Below, piece after piece: positions 1-7,931 of a stretch of 64,000 nucleotides of DNA. Numbering within the stretch: position 1 is the stretch's first letter; each line of letters starts with the position of its first letter. The translations under genes were made by a program, and so were the position numbers. The notes below the pieces were generated by a model that was not told the origin of the DNA, did not search any database, and saw only the letters and a list, made by a program, of their open reading frames with translations. The DNA is taken from positions 211,905 to 275,904 of the forward strand of contig NZ_JAHDTF010000013.1 of the NCBI RefSeq assembly GCF_018531465.1. Direction: 5' to 3'. The stretch comes from Sphaerisporangium fuscum (lineage in GTDB: Bacteria > Actinomycetota > Actinomycetes > Streptosporangiales > Streptosporangiaceae).

Positions 1-305
1 GCGCAGTCGGCGACCAGGACGGCGAGCGCGAGCCCCGGCCGGTCGGTGTGGACGCCGTCGAGCGGGGGCGCGTCGTCGCCGAACGGCTCGGTGACGTAGG
101 CGACGTCGGGGCTGTGCACCTGCCGCATGAACACGACGCGTGCCGGGTCGAGACCGAAGCCCCTGGCGGTCAGGGCGCGGTTGTCGGCCACCGCCGAGGG
201 GTCGTCGCCGACCCCGCCGCCGAGGTTCCTGCTGTCGTACGGCCCGGCGCTCACACCGCCGTGCCGGTCGGTGAACGCCATGGTGACCCGGTCGATCGAA
301 AGCAC
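1..305 (-). CDS. PgeF/YfiH-type laccase-domain protein (N-terminal part, cut by window edge)
   Basis: The visible 101 residues are the N-terminal part of a DUF152/YfiH (PgeF) protein; the 3' end runs off the left edge. The family is described as a copper or zinc enzyme acting on purine nucleosides or removing UDP-MurNAc errors. Seen here are the early FTDRHGGVS motif, the GVGDDPSAVADNR stretch, the metal-binding QVHS at residues 62-65 and VADC at 98-101, all family landmarks in the right order. The start is a GTG at 305; no strong Shine-Dalgarno precedes it. In many actinobacteria the gene sits beside ftsZ; here the upstream neighbours are unrelated, so this may be a second paralogue. The assignment is firm but the exact substrate is not. 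Confidence 0.75.
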   Translation of the reverse strand, partial: MLSIDRVTMAFTDRHGGVSAGPYDSRNLGGGVGDDPSAVADNRALTARGFGLDPARVVFMRQVHSPDVAYVTEPFGDDAPPLDGVHTDRPGLALAVLVADC

Positions 306-513
306 CGCACCAGCCTACTGAGTTCGCCGTGCCGCGACCGCCGCCGCCGTCCCGGCCGTGCGGGCCGGCGACGGGACGCCGGGGGCATCGGTGAAGGTCA
401 GAGCCGGCCCGGGAACCGCCGTACCGTTGAACCGCTCTTCGCACTCCTCCGTACCGTCCTGGGATTACCTTTGCTGTTTGTTACTCGGGAAGTGATGGGA
501 GTCAAGGGCGGAC

Positions 514-609
514 ATGGACGGCGTTCCCGGACTGGTTCCAGCGCTGCTGATCGCGGGCGCGATCTTCTTCGTCATCTGCCTGCTGCTCGGCGTGTTCGAC
601 CGCCCGTGA
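514..609 (+). CDS. small single-span membrane peptide (31 aa)
   Basis: A 32-codon frame starts with ATG at 514, a few bases after a purine-rich GGGAG/GGGCGG stretch, and ends with TGA at 607-609. The product has a short polar N-terminus, one hydrophobic helix (about residues 7-27, rich in Leu, Ile, Phe and Ala) and a FDRP tail. I do not recognise a family. The arrangement of a good ribosome site, a transmembrane core and a short charged tail argues for a real membrane peptide rather than chance. It lies alone in the 300-base space between two minus-strand genes, so it needs its own promoter. Moderate confidence. Confidence 0.45.
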   Translation: MDGVPGLVPALLIAGAIFFVICLLLGVFDRP

Positions 610-621
610 CGCCATCGCTGC

Positions 622-1251
622 TCACAGACTCGCCCCGGCGGCCATGGGAGAGACGTCGATGCGGCCGTCGTCGCACGGGCCCGCCACGAACGGGATCTCC
701 AGGTGGGTGCCGACCTCGTCGGGCGGCAGGATGATCAGCCGCGCCGACTCGGGACAGCGGGTCTCGCGTCCGACCGGCACCACCGTCCAGTGCATCTTGG
801 CGTGGGCCGAGGCGCCCGGCCGAAGAGTGACGCGGACGGCCTTGCCGCCGTCCCTGCGGGTCCTGGTGCGCAGGACGTCCCCCTTGCCGTCGATCATGAT
901 CAGCCCGACGTAGCCGTAGAGCCGGCAGGCGCGCGCGGAGGTGTTGGTGAGGACGAGAGGGGCGTACCGCTGGCCGGCGCCGGCGTCCTGCCTGCCGACC
1001 CGGGCCGACAGGTCCGAGCTGTGGCACCGCCCGGCGGCGGCCGGCGTCATGGACACCCCCGCGGCGCGGAGCCCGCGGGGGGTGACCGAGGAGCCGGCCA
1101 CCGCGGCGGAGGACGCGACGGGGCCGGGCACCTCGGCGGCGGCGCGCCCGGTAGGCGGGGGCGCGCCGCCGCAGGCGACCGATGCCGTCAGCATTCCCGC
1201 TGACAAGGCGAGGAGGATCGCGGGCTTGCGGACGTACTCGAATCGCTGCAT
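622..1251 (-). CDS. DUF4232 lipoprotein
   Basis: A 209-residue secreted lipoprotein. The N-terminus has basic residues, a hydrophobic stretch (about 10-26) and a lipobox ending in Cys27 (ASVAC), so the mature protein should be anchored to the outer face of the membrane. A proline/alanine linker leads into a DUF4232 domain (about residues 75-205), seen in the Cys near its start, the G.RYAPLVLTNTS strand, the CRLYGYVGL motif and a closing conserved Cys pair. The family is common in actinomycetes and has no established function; a beta-sandwich with disulphides is likely. It reads alone, between the small peptide gene and glgM on the same strand, with about 60 bases to glgM's 3' end. Confidence 0.75.
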   Translation of the reverse strand: MQRFEYVRKPAILLALSAGMLTASVACGGAPPPTGRAAAEVPGPVASSAAVAGSSVTPRGLRAAGVSMTPAAAGRCHSSDLSARVGRQDAGAGQRYAPLVLTNTSARACRLYGYVGLIMIDGKGDVLRTRTRRDGGKAVRVTLRPGASAHAKMHWTVVPVGRETRCPESARLIILPPDEVGTHLEIPFVAGPCDDGRIDVSPMAAGASL

Positions 1252-1311
1252 GTCCCGTTAGACGCCGCCCCGCCGCGTTTTGTTGTCGCGGATCCGGGCG
1301 GTTTCCCGGAA

Positions 1312-2490
1312 CTAGCGGGTCAGGGAGTCGTAGAGGGCCTGGGTGCGGGCGGCGATGGCGGGCCAGGAGAAGTGGTCGACGGCGCGGCGGCGGCCGGTCT
1401 TGCCCATGGTGGTGGCGAGTCCGGGGTCGGACAGCAGGGTGTTGACGCGGTCCGCGATGGCGGCGGCGAAGGCCCGCGGGTCGTGCGGTTCGCCGTCGGG
1501 GCCCTGGCCGACGGGGACGAGCAGCCCGGTGGCACCGTCGTCGACGACCTCGGGGATGCCGCCGGTCGCGGTCGCCACGACGGCGGTCTCGCAGGCCATG
1601 GCCTCGAGGTTGACGATGCCCATGGGCTCGTACACCGAGGGGCAGACGAAGACGGCGGCGTGCGTGAGGATCTGGATGACCTGGTTCCTCGGCAGCATCT
1701 CCGAGATCCAGACGACTCCCTCCCGGGCCCGCCGCAGCTCCTCCACCAGGCCGGTCACCTCGGCGGCGATCTCGGGGGTGTCGGGGGCGCCGGCGCACAG
1801 CACCAGCTGGGCGTCCGGGGCGAAGGAGCGCGCCGCGCGCAGCAGGTGGGCCAGGCCCTTCTGCCGGGTGATGCGCCCGACGAACACGACGTACGGCCTG
1901 GCCGGGTCGATGCCGTGCGCGAGCAGGACGTCGGTGCCGTGGTCGGGGGCGTACTGGGCCGTGTCGATGCCGTTGTGGATCACGGTGACGCGGTCCTCGG
2001 GGATCTCGGGGTAGCAGGCGAGCACGTCGCGCCGCATGCCCTCCGACACCGCGATCACCGCGTCGGCGGCGAGCAGGGCGGTGCGTTCGGCCCAGCTCGA
2101 CAGGGTGTAGCCGCCGCCGAGCTGCTCGGCCTTCCACGGCCGCAGGGGCTCCAGGCTGTGGGTGGTGACCACGTGCGGGACGCCGTGGAGCATCTTGGCG
2201 ACGTGACCGGCGAAGTTGGCGTACCAGGTGTGGCTGTGGACGACGTCGGCCCCCTCGCAGGCCGCGGCCATCTCCAGGTCGACGCCGAGCACCTGCAGGG
2301 CCGGGTTGGCCTCGCCCAGGCCGCCGGGCACGCCGTACACGTCCACCCCCTTCTCCTCGCGCGGCGCGCCGAAGCAGCGCACCCGCACGTCTGCCAGGTT
2401 CCGCAACTCGCGGGCGAGGTACTCGACATGGACCCCGGCACCGCCGTAGACCTCGGGTGGGTACTCACGGCTCAGCAGATCAACGCGCAT
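1312..2490 (-). CDS. glgM: GlgM-type glycosyltransferase (maltose-1-phosphate-forming / glycogen synthase family)
   Basis: A 392-residue GT4 (GT-B fold) glycosyltransferase. It matches the actinobacterial GlgA/GlgM group: MRVDLLSREYPPEVYGGAGV at the start, SEGMRRD near the hinge, FVGRITRQKGL opening the C-terminal lobe, and the E-x7-E pair in YEPMGIVNLEA that holds the nucleotide sugar. In mycobacteria the orthologue (Rv1212c) uses ADP-glucose and glucose-1-phosphate to make maltose-1-phosphate, feeding the GlgE route to alpha-glucan. The gene is divergent from glgC with only 67 bases between start codons, exactly the Rv1212c/Rv1213 layout, so the two likely share a control region. Older annotations call it glycogen synthase; that reaction cannot be excluded from sequence alone. 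Confidence 0.9.
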   Translation of the reverse strand: MRVDLLSREYPPEVYGGAGVHVEYLARELRNLADVRVRCFGAPREEKGVDVYGVPGGLGEANPALQVLGVDLEMAAACEGADVVHSHTWYANFAGHVAKMLHGVPHVVTTHSLEPLRPWKAEQLGGGYTLSSWAERTALLAADAVIAVSEGMRRDVLACYPEIPEDRVTVIHNGIDTAQYAPDHGTDVLLAHGIDPARPYVVFVGRITRQKGLAHLLRAARSFAPDAQLVLCAGAPDTPEIAAEVTGLVEELRRAREGVVWISEMLPRNQVIQILTHAAVFVCPSVYEPMGIVNLEAMACETAVVATATGGIPEVVDDGATGLLVPVGQGPDGEPHDPRAFAAAIADRVNTLLSDPGLATTMGKTGRRRAVDHFSWPAIAARTQALYDSLTR

Positions 2491-2557
2491 GTTACGACCT
2501 TAGCGTTTGGGAGTGTTTATGCAGGTTTAGCAGGGCGAAGCCGGGTAACGTCGAGCT

Positions 2558-3793
2558 ATGACGACGTCCAGAATCCTCGCGATCGTGCTGGCGGGTGGCG
2601 AGGGCAAGCGGCTGATGCCGCTCACGGCCGACCGCGCCAAGCCGGCCGTGCCCTTCGGAGGCATCTACCGCCTGGTCGACTTCGTGCTGTCCAACCTGAC
2701 CAACGGCGGCTATCTCAGGATCGTCGTCTTGACGCAGTACAAGAGCCACAGCCTCGACCGGCACGTGACCCGCACCTGGCGGATGTCCACGATGCTCGGC
2801 AACTACGTCACGCCGGTGCCCGCGCAGCAGCGTCTCGGGCCGCGCTGGTTCGCCGGGTCCGCCGACGCGCTCTTCCAGAACCTCAACCTGATCTACGACG
2901 AGATGCCGGAGCACTGCATCGTCTTCGGCGCCGACCACATCTACCGCATGGACCCGCAGCAGATGGTGCGGCAGCACATCGACTCCGGGGCGGACGTGAC
3001 GGTCGCGGCGATCCGCCAGCCGCTGTCGCTGGCCGACCAGTTCGGGGTGATCGAGACCGACCCGAGCGGGCGCCGGATCGCGGCCTTCCGCGAGAAGCCC
3101 AAGGACGCCGTCGGCCTGCCCGACGCGCCCGACCAGGTCTACGCCTCGATGGGCAACTACGTCTTCAAGACCCAGGCGATGATCGACGCGCTCCGGGAGG
3201 ACGCGCTCGACCCGGCCAGCAAGCACGACCTGGGCGGGAACATCATCCCGATGTTCGTGAAGTCGGGGACGGCCGAGGTCTACGACTTCGCCGACAACGC
3301 GGTCCCCGGCTCCACCGAGCGCGACCGCGGCTACTGGCGGGACGTCGGGACCCTGGACGCCTACTACGAGGCCAACATGGACCTGGTGTCGGCCCATCCG
3401 ATCTTCAACCTCTACAACGACCGCTGGCCGATCTACACCGGCCACGACCCGCTGCCGCCGGCGAAGTTCGTGCACAACGAGGGCGACCGGATCGGGCACG
3501 CCCTGGACTCGCTGGTGTCGCCCGGCGTGATCATCTCCGGCGGGACCGCCTCCCACTCGATCCTCTCGCCCGGCGTGGTGCTGCACTCCCACTCCCAGGT
3601 CGAGGACTCGGTGCTCATGGGCTCGGTGAAGGTCGGCCGGGGCGCGATCGTCCGGCGGGCGATCATCGACAAGAACGTCGTCATCCCCGACGGCGCCCGC
3701 ATCGGCCTCGACCCCGAGTACGACCGGTCCCGCTTCGCCGTCACCAAGGGCGGCGTGGTCGTGATCGGAAAGAACGAGATCATCGAAAGGTAG
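2558..3793 (+). CDS. glgC: glucose-1-phosphate adenylyltransferase
   Basis: A 411-residue ADP-glucose pyrophosphorylase, making ADP-glucose from ATP and glucose-1-phosphate for alpha-glucan synthesis. The N-terminal nucleotidyltransferase domain shows VLAGGEGKRLMPLT (residues 10-23), AKPAVPFGGIYRLVDF, and the FAGSADALFQN substrate loop. The C-terminal quarter has the hexapeptide-repeat, left-handed beta-helix pattern (GVVLHSHSQVEDSVLMGSV) expected of the allosteric domain. Length is normal. The ATG at 2558 follows a short leader and is the only sensible start. Its product is the donor used by the divergent GlgM, which explains the pairing. Confidence 0.95.
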   Translation: MTTSRILAIVLAGGEGKRLMPLTADRAKPAVPFGGIYRLVDFVLSNLTNGGYLRIVVLTQYKSHSLDRHVTRTWRMSTMLGNYVTPVPAQQRLGPRWFAGSADALFQNLNLIYDEMPEHCIVFGADHIYRMDPQQMVRQHIDSGADVTVAAIRQPLSLADQFGVIETDPSGRRIAAFREKPKDAVGLPDAPDQVYASMGNYVFKTQAMIDALREDALDPASKHDLGGNIIPMFVKSGTAEVYDFADNAVPGSTERDRGYWRDVGTLDAYYEANMDLVSAHPIFNLYNDRWPIYTGHDPLPPAKFVHNEGDRIGHALDSLVSPGVIISGGTASHSILSPGVVLHSHSQVEDSVLMGSVKVGRGAIVRRAIIDKNVVIPDGARIGLDPEYDRSRFAVTKGGVVVIGKNEIIER

Positions 3794-3815
3794 CTCGACA
3801 CGCTAAAGTCCGCAT

Positions 3816-5384
3816 GTGCGGAGATCACGGCCATTCCGGCGGCTCACCCCGGCGGAACGACAGGTGTGGGACGCCTACCCCTCAGGAGCCTGGGTCGACC
3901 TGCGGACCGGTGACCCCGAACTGGACGACCCGGCGAAGGTCGAGCGGTGGGGGCCGGACCGCACCGTCCGTGCCCAGGTCCTGGCCTCCCTCATGCTCGG
4001 AGCCCACCCCTCCGAGCCCGGCCGGGTGCCGGGGCTGCGCCTGGCCGGTGCGCGGATCGTCGGCGAGCTGAACCTCTCCGACGCCACGCTCACCACCAAG
4101 CTGCACCTGCTGAACTGCCACCTCTCGGGCGCGGTCAGTCTCACCGACGCGACCACCAAGGGGGTGCGCTTCCGCGGCTGCCACATCCACCGCATCCGCG
4201 CGGCCCGCTGCACCGTGGACGGACTGTTCGAGCTCGACTCGTGCACGATCGAGGCGGGCATCCGGCTGGACAACGCCCACATCAGCGGGCAGCTGCGCCT
4301 GAGCCGGGCCCACCTGTACGCGCCGGGCACCACCCCGGCCGCCTCGGAGAACTACATGCAGGACCGGGGCCGCCTCTACACCGACGACGAGCGGCGCGAG
4401 CGGGGCTGGGACCACAGGTACTGGGCGCTGTGGGCGGGCGGCCTCATCGTGGACGGTGCGGCGTTCTGCCGGGACATGCGCGCCACCGGCGGGCTCCGCC
4501 TGCTCGGCGCCCGGTTCAACAGCGGCCTGTACCTGGAGCGGGCGGTCATCAAGGAAACGGGGCGGCAGGCGATCTACGCCGACCACCTGTCGGCGACCAG
4601 CGTCGAGTTCAGCGCCGGGTTCACCGCCGAGGGCACCGTACGGCTGCGCGGCGCGCGCATCCCGGGCGTGCTGTCGTTCAACCAGGCGAAGGTGAGCTCC
4701 CCCGACCGCTGCCTGCACCTGAGCCACATGCAGGTCGAGGAGCTCATCCTGAGCCCCGCCTCCGCCGAGGGCGAGGTCAACCTGGGGTACTCGCGGATCG
4801 GCGTGCTGCTGGACGACCCGAACGCCTATACGGGGCCGGTGCGCCTCAACGGGTTCACCTTCGAGTCGCTCAGAGGGAGCACCTCCCTCGCCGACCGCCT
4901 GTCGTGGCTGGGGCGCGACCCCGAGGGCTACCGGCCGCAGCCGTACGAGCAGCTCGCCTCCTGGTACCGCCGGATCGGGCACGACCAGGAGGCACGGGCC
5001 GTCCTTCTCGCCAAGCAGCGGGCCCGCCGCTCGACGCTGCGGATCCCCGGCCGCGTCGCGGGGTACCTGCTCGACCTCGTGGTCGGGTACGGGTACCGGC
5101 CGTGGCTGGCCGGGGTGTGGTTCGCCCTGCTGCTCGCCGTCGGCACGGCCGTCTTCGCCACCCATCCGCCCTCACAGGTCGGGCTGGACGAGCGGCGCGT
5201 CTTCCACGCCTTCCCCTACACGCTCGACCTGCTGGTACCGGTGAGCCTGTTCGAGCAGCGCGGCGCGTGGGAGCCGGTGGGGTGGACGCAGTGGCTGGCG
5301 AACTTCCTCATCGCCTCGGGGTGGATCCTCGCCACGGCCCTCATCGCGGGCGGCACCCGGGTCCTGCGCCCGCAGAGCAACTGA
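3816..5384 (+). CDS. pentapeptide-like repeat protein with C-terminal membrane segments
   Basis: A 522-residue protein starting with GTG at 3816, 22 bases after glgC. Residues from about 65 to 360 are built from repeating five-residue-like turns with recurring Leu/Phe and Ala (GLRLAGARIVGELNLSDA, GLRLLGARFNSGLYLERA), the hallmark of a right-handed pentapeptide-type beta-helix. Two hydrophobic helices close the protein (about 425-445 and 490-515), so the helix is probably tethered to the membrane. Close relatives in actinomycetes are often labelled 'oxidoreductase' but I see no nucleotide or metal site. The insertion around residues 165-200 (charged, Tyr/Trp rich) interrupts the solenoid. Function unknown. 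Confidence 0.7.
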   Translation: MRRSRPFRRLTPAERQVWDAYPSGAWVDLRTGDPELDDPAKVERWGPDRTVRAQVLASLMLGAHPSEPGRVPGLRLAGARIVGELNLSDATLTTKLHLLNCHLSGAVSLTDATTKGVRFRGCHIHRIRAARCTVDGLFELDSCTIEAGIRLDNAHISGQLRLSRAHLYAPGTTPAASENYMQDRGRLYTDDERRERGWDHRYWALWAGGLIVDGAAFCRDMRATGGLRLLGARFNSGLYLERAVIKETGRQAIYADHLSATSVEFSAGFTAEGTVRLRGARIPGVLSFNQAKVSSPDRCLHLSHMQVEELILSPASAEGEVNLGYSRIGVLLDDPNAYTGPVRLNGFTFESLRGSTSLADRLSWLGRDPEGYRPQPYEQLASWYRRIGHDQEARAVLLAKQRARRSTLRIPGRVAGYLLDLVVGYGYRPWLAGVWFALLLAVGTAVFATHPPSQVGLDERRVFHAFPYTLDLLVPVSLFEQRGAWEPVGWTQWLANFLIASGWILATALIAGGTRVLRPQSN

Positions 5385-5473
5385 CTCCAGGGGCCCACCG
5401 GCTCACCCGACCTCGGCAGCTCCGGTCGGTAGCCCCCCGGCCCGTCAGGGGCCGCAGGGAAGCGGGCGGCCTG

Positions 5474-6775
5474 TCAGGCGGACATGCGGCCGCTGTTGCG
5501 GGCCGCGCCGGTCCCCTGTGAGCCGTGGCTGTCGTTGGCGCGCGATCCATCGGCCGAGGCCTGGCGATGGCCGTCGCTGCCATCCGCCTGCGAGGCCTGG
5601 TGGAGGCCGTCGCCGTTGTTCGTCTGCGAGGCCTGGCCGGGGCCGTCGCCCTCGTTCGCCTGGGACGGCCCGGGCGTGGCGCCGTCCGCTTCGGGGCGGG
5701 GCGCGCCGGCTTCGCTCTCGGGCCGGGTGCCGGTGATCCGCTCGTTGGGGAGGTCCTCGACGCGGAAGCGGGGCAGGGCCTGGGGGTAGTTCTCGCGGAT
5801 GAAGGTGACGAACATCTCGCGCATGTCGCACTTGAGGTCCCAGACGCTCGGCGCGTCGGAGGCGCTCATCAGCGCCCGCAGCTCCACCAGGCCGTTCGGC
5901 TGGATGTCGGTCACCTGGAGGGTCCAGTCCTTCTGGTCCCACAGCGGGTGGTCGCGCAGGCGCCGGTACAGCTCGGCCCGCAGCGCGTCGATGGGCACCG
6001 ACCAGTCGACGTACAGCATCACGTGCCCGACCACCCGGCTCTCGTACCGGGTCCAGTTCTCGAACGGGGTGGTGGTGAAGTGCGACACCGGCAGGATGAG
6101 CCGCCGTTCGTCCCACAGCCGCACCACGACGTAGGTCAGCGTCAGTTCCTCGATGCGGCCCCACTCGCCGTCCACCACGACCGCGTCGTCCAGGCGGATG
6201 GCGTCACTGAAGGCCAGCTGCAGCCCCGCGATGAGGTTGCTCAGCGTGGACTGTGCGGCGATACCGGCGACCACACCGGCGATGCCGGCCGAGGCCAGCA
6301 GCCCGGCGCCGAGCGCGCGCACGGCCGGGAAGCTGAACAGCATGGCGCCCGTGGACACCACGATGATCACCGCGGCGGCCACCCGCCGTACGAGGGTGAT
6401 CTGCGTGCGGATCCGGCGGGCCTTGCGGTTGGCCAGCCCCTCGACCTTGTTCAGCCGCGCGAGCACGACGTCGGTCACCGCGTAGGAGGCCTGGATCACC
6501 AGCCAGGCCACGCACGCGATCAGCAGCACGGTGACGGTCTGCTCGACCGCGTTGTCGGCGGTCCTGCCCGACATGCCCGGTACGTACACGGTGTTGAACG
6601 CCACCAGCGCCGCGGTGGCGAACCCCGGCCACGTGCAGCGTTCGACGAGCGGCCCGGCCAGCTGGAAACGGCCGTTCACCCGGCGGGATACCAGCAGGCG
6701 TCGGAGCAGCTCGACCGCCACGATCGCCGCGAGAACCGCGACGACCAGGACCATCCACTTCACTGCCGATGACAC
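5474..6775 (-). CDS. MscS-family mechanosensitive ion channel
   Basis: A 433-residue membrane channel of the small-conductance MscS family, which opens under membrane tension to release osmolytes. Hydrophobic helices lie near residues 6-26, 50-68, 82-104 and 130-150. The pore-lining helix follows as GIAGVVAGIAAQSTLSNLIA, with its Gly/Ala packing pattern, and then the beta domain (GEWGRIEELTLTYVVVRLWD, a textbook MscS signature). The last 90 residues are a polar tail with three imperfect 13-15 residue repeats (GDGPGQASQ, GDGLHQASQ, DGHRQAS). Such tails are not needed for channel function and vary between strains. It lies downstream of nrdB, separated by a terminator hairpin. Confidence 0.88.
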   Translation of the reverse strand: MSSAVKWMVLVVAVLAAIVAVELLRRLLVSRRVNGRFQLAGPLVERCTWPGFATAALVAFNTVYVPGMSGRTADNAVEQTVTVLLIACVAWLVIQASYAVTDVVLARLNKVEGLANRKARRIRTQITLVRRVAAAVIIVVSTGAMLFSFPAVRALGAGLLASAGIAGVVAGIAAQSTLSNLIAGLQLAFSDAIRLDDAVVVDGEWGRIEELTLTYVVVRLWDERRLILPVSHFTTTPFENWTRYESRVVGHVMLYVDWSVPIDALRAELYRRLRDHPLWDQKDWTLQVTDIQPNGLVELRALMSASDAPSVWDLKCDMREMFVTFIRENYPQALPRFRVEDLPNERITGTRPESEAGAPRPEADGATPGPSQANEGDGPGQASQTNNGDGLHQASQADGSDGHRQASADGSRANDSHGSQGTGAARNSGRMSA

Positions 6776-6804
6776 TAGGACGGCGCCCCCTTCGTCGTCT
6801 GTGA

Positions 6805-6829
6805 GGAGCCGGCCCGGGGGACCGGCTCC
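6805..6829 (-). terminator. hairpin terminator after nrdB
   Basis: A perfect 8-bp stem (GGAGCCGG / CCGGCTCC) with a 9-base loop lies between the nrdB stop and the mscS start. There is no T-run, which is usual for actinomycete terminators. It most likely ends nrdAB transcription and isolates mscS. Confidence 0.55.
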
Positions 6830-6935
6830 GGCGATCCATAACCAAACTTCGGACTATAAATCACCACAGATCGTCTATAGGGCCGAGACCTATCTCACAT
6901 TGCGGGCCTGTCCCAGTAAACGCCCACAAAGTACC

Positions 6936-7931
6936 TTAAAACGCCTCGTCGAGGCTCACCTTCCCCTCCACCGCGACCTGGTAGGCCGAGACCCGGCGCT
7001 CGAAGAAGTTCGCCAGCTCCTGAACGTCCTGCAGTTCCATGAACGCGAAGGGGTTCGCCGTGCCGTACCTCGTGGGAAGACCGAGCCGTGCCAGGCGGCG
7101 GTCGGCGACGTACTCGAGGTACTCGCGCATCTGCTCGGCGCTCATGCCGGGCAGGCCCTCGCCGCACAGGTCGCGGGCGAACGCCAGCTCGGCCGCGACC
7201 GCCTCCTCCAGCATCTCGGTCACCTGGGCGCCGAGCTTGTCGTCGAAGAGATCGGGCTCCTCCGCCCGCACGGTGTCGACGACGGAGAAGGCGAACTCCA
7301 TGTGCATGGACTCGTCGCGGAACACCCAGTTCGTCCCCGTGGCGAGCCCGCCCAGCAGGCCGCGCGAGCGCAGCCAGTACACGTAGGCGAACGCGCCGTA
7401 GAAGAACAGCCCCTCGATGCAGGCGGCGAAGCAGATCAGGTTGAGCAGGAAGGCCCGGCGGTCGTCCCGCGTCTCCAGCCTGGCCAGGCCGTTGATCGAG
7501 TCGATCCACTTGAAGCAGAACTCGGCCTTGTCCCTGATGGACGGGATGTGCTCGATCGCGGCGAACGCCTTGACCCGCTCGTCGTGGTCGGGCAGGTAGG
7601 TGTCGAGCAGCGTCAGGTAGAACTGCACGTGCACGGCCTCCTCGAACAGCTGCCGCGACAGGTACAGCCGCGCCTCGGGGGCGTTGACGTGCTGGTAGAG
7701 GTTCAGCACCAGGTTGTTGGCCACGATCGAGTCACCGGTGGCGAAGAACGCCACCAGGCGGTTGATCAGGTGCCGCTCCCCCGCGCTCAGCCTGGCGAGA
7801 TCGGCGAGGTCGGAGTGCAGGTCGACCTCCTCGACCGTCCAGGTGTTGCGGATGGCGGCCCGGTACCGCTCGTAGAAGTCCGGGTACCGCATCGGGCGCA
7901 GCGTCAGGTCCATCCCAGGGTCGAGCAGCAT
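6936..7931 (-). CDS. nrdB: ribonucleotide reductase small subunit, class Ia-type
   Basis: The beta subunit that holds the di-iron/tyrosyl radical cofactor for reduction of ribonucleotides. All ligand motifs are visible: Asp67, Glu98-x-x-His101, Glu in CIEGLFFYGAF, and Glu-x-x-His in FRDESMHMEF. Tyr105, four residues after His101, sits where the radical tyrosine is expected, so this is a tyrosyl-radical enzyme rather than a Phe-substituted class Ic one. I start it at the ATG at 7931 because it overlaps the nrdA stop (TAATG) with a GAGG motif upstream; a GTG nine bases earlier at 7940 is the alternative. It is translationally coupled to nrdA and shares the B12 riboswitch. Confidence 0.92.
   Translation of the reverse strand: MLLDPGMDLTLRPMRYPDFYERYRAAIRNTWTVEEVDLHSDLADLARLSAGERHLINRLVAFFATGDSIVANNLVLNLYQHVNAPEARLYLSRQLFEEAVHVQFYLTLLDTYLPDHDERVKAFAAIEHIPSIRDKAEFCFKWIDSINGLARLETRDDRRAFLLNLICFAACIEGLFFYGAFAYVYWLRSRGLLGGLATGTNWVFRDESMHMEFAFSVVDTVRAEEPDLFDDKLGAQVTEMLEEAVAAELAFARDLCGEGLPGMSAEQMREYLEYVADRRLARLGLPTRYGTANPFAFMELQDVQELANFFERRVSAYQVAVEGKVSLDEAF

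Noticed and set aside
1372..4071. 899-codon plus-strand frame across glgM and glgC
   Set aside because: High-GC shadow; it crosses two well-supported genes on both strands.
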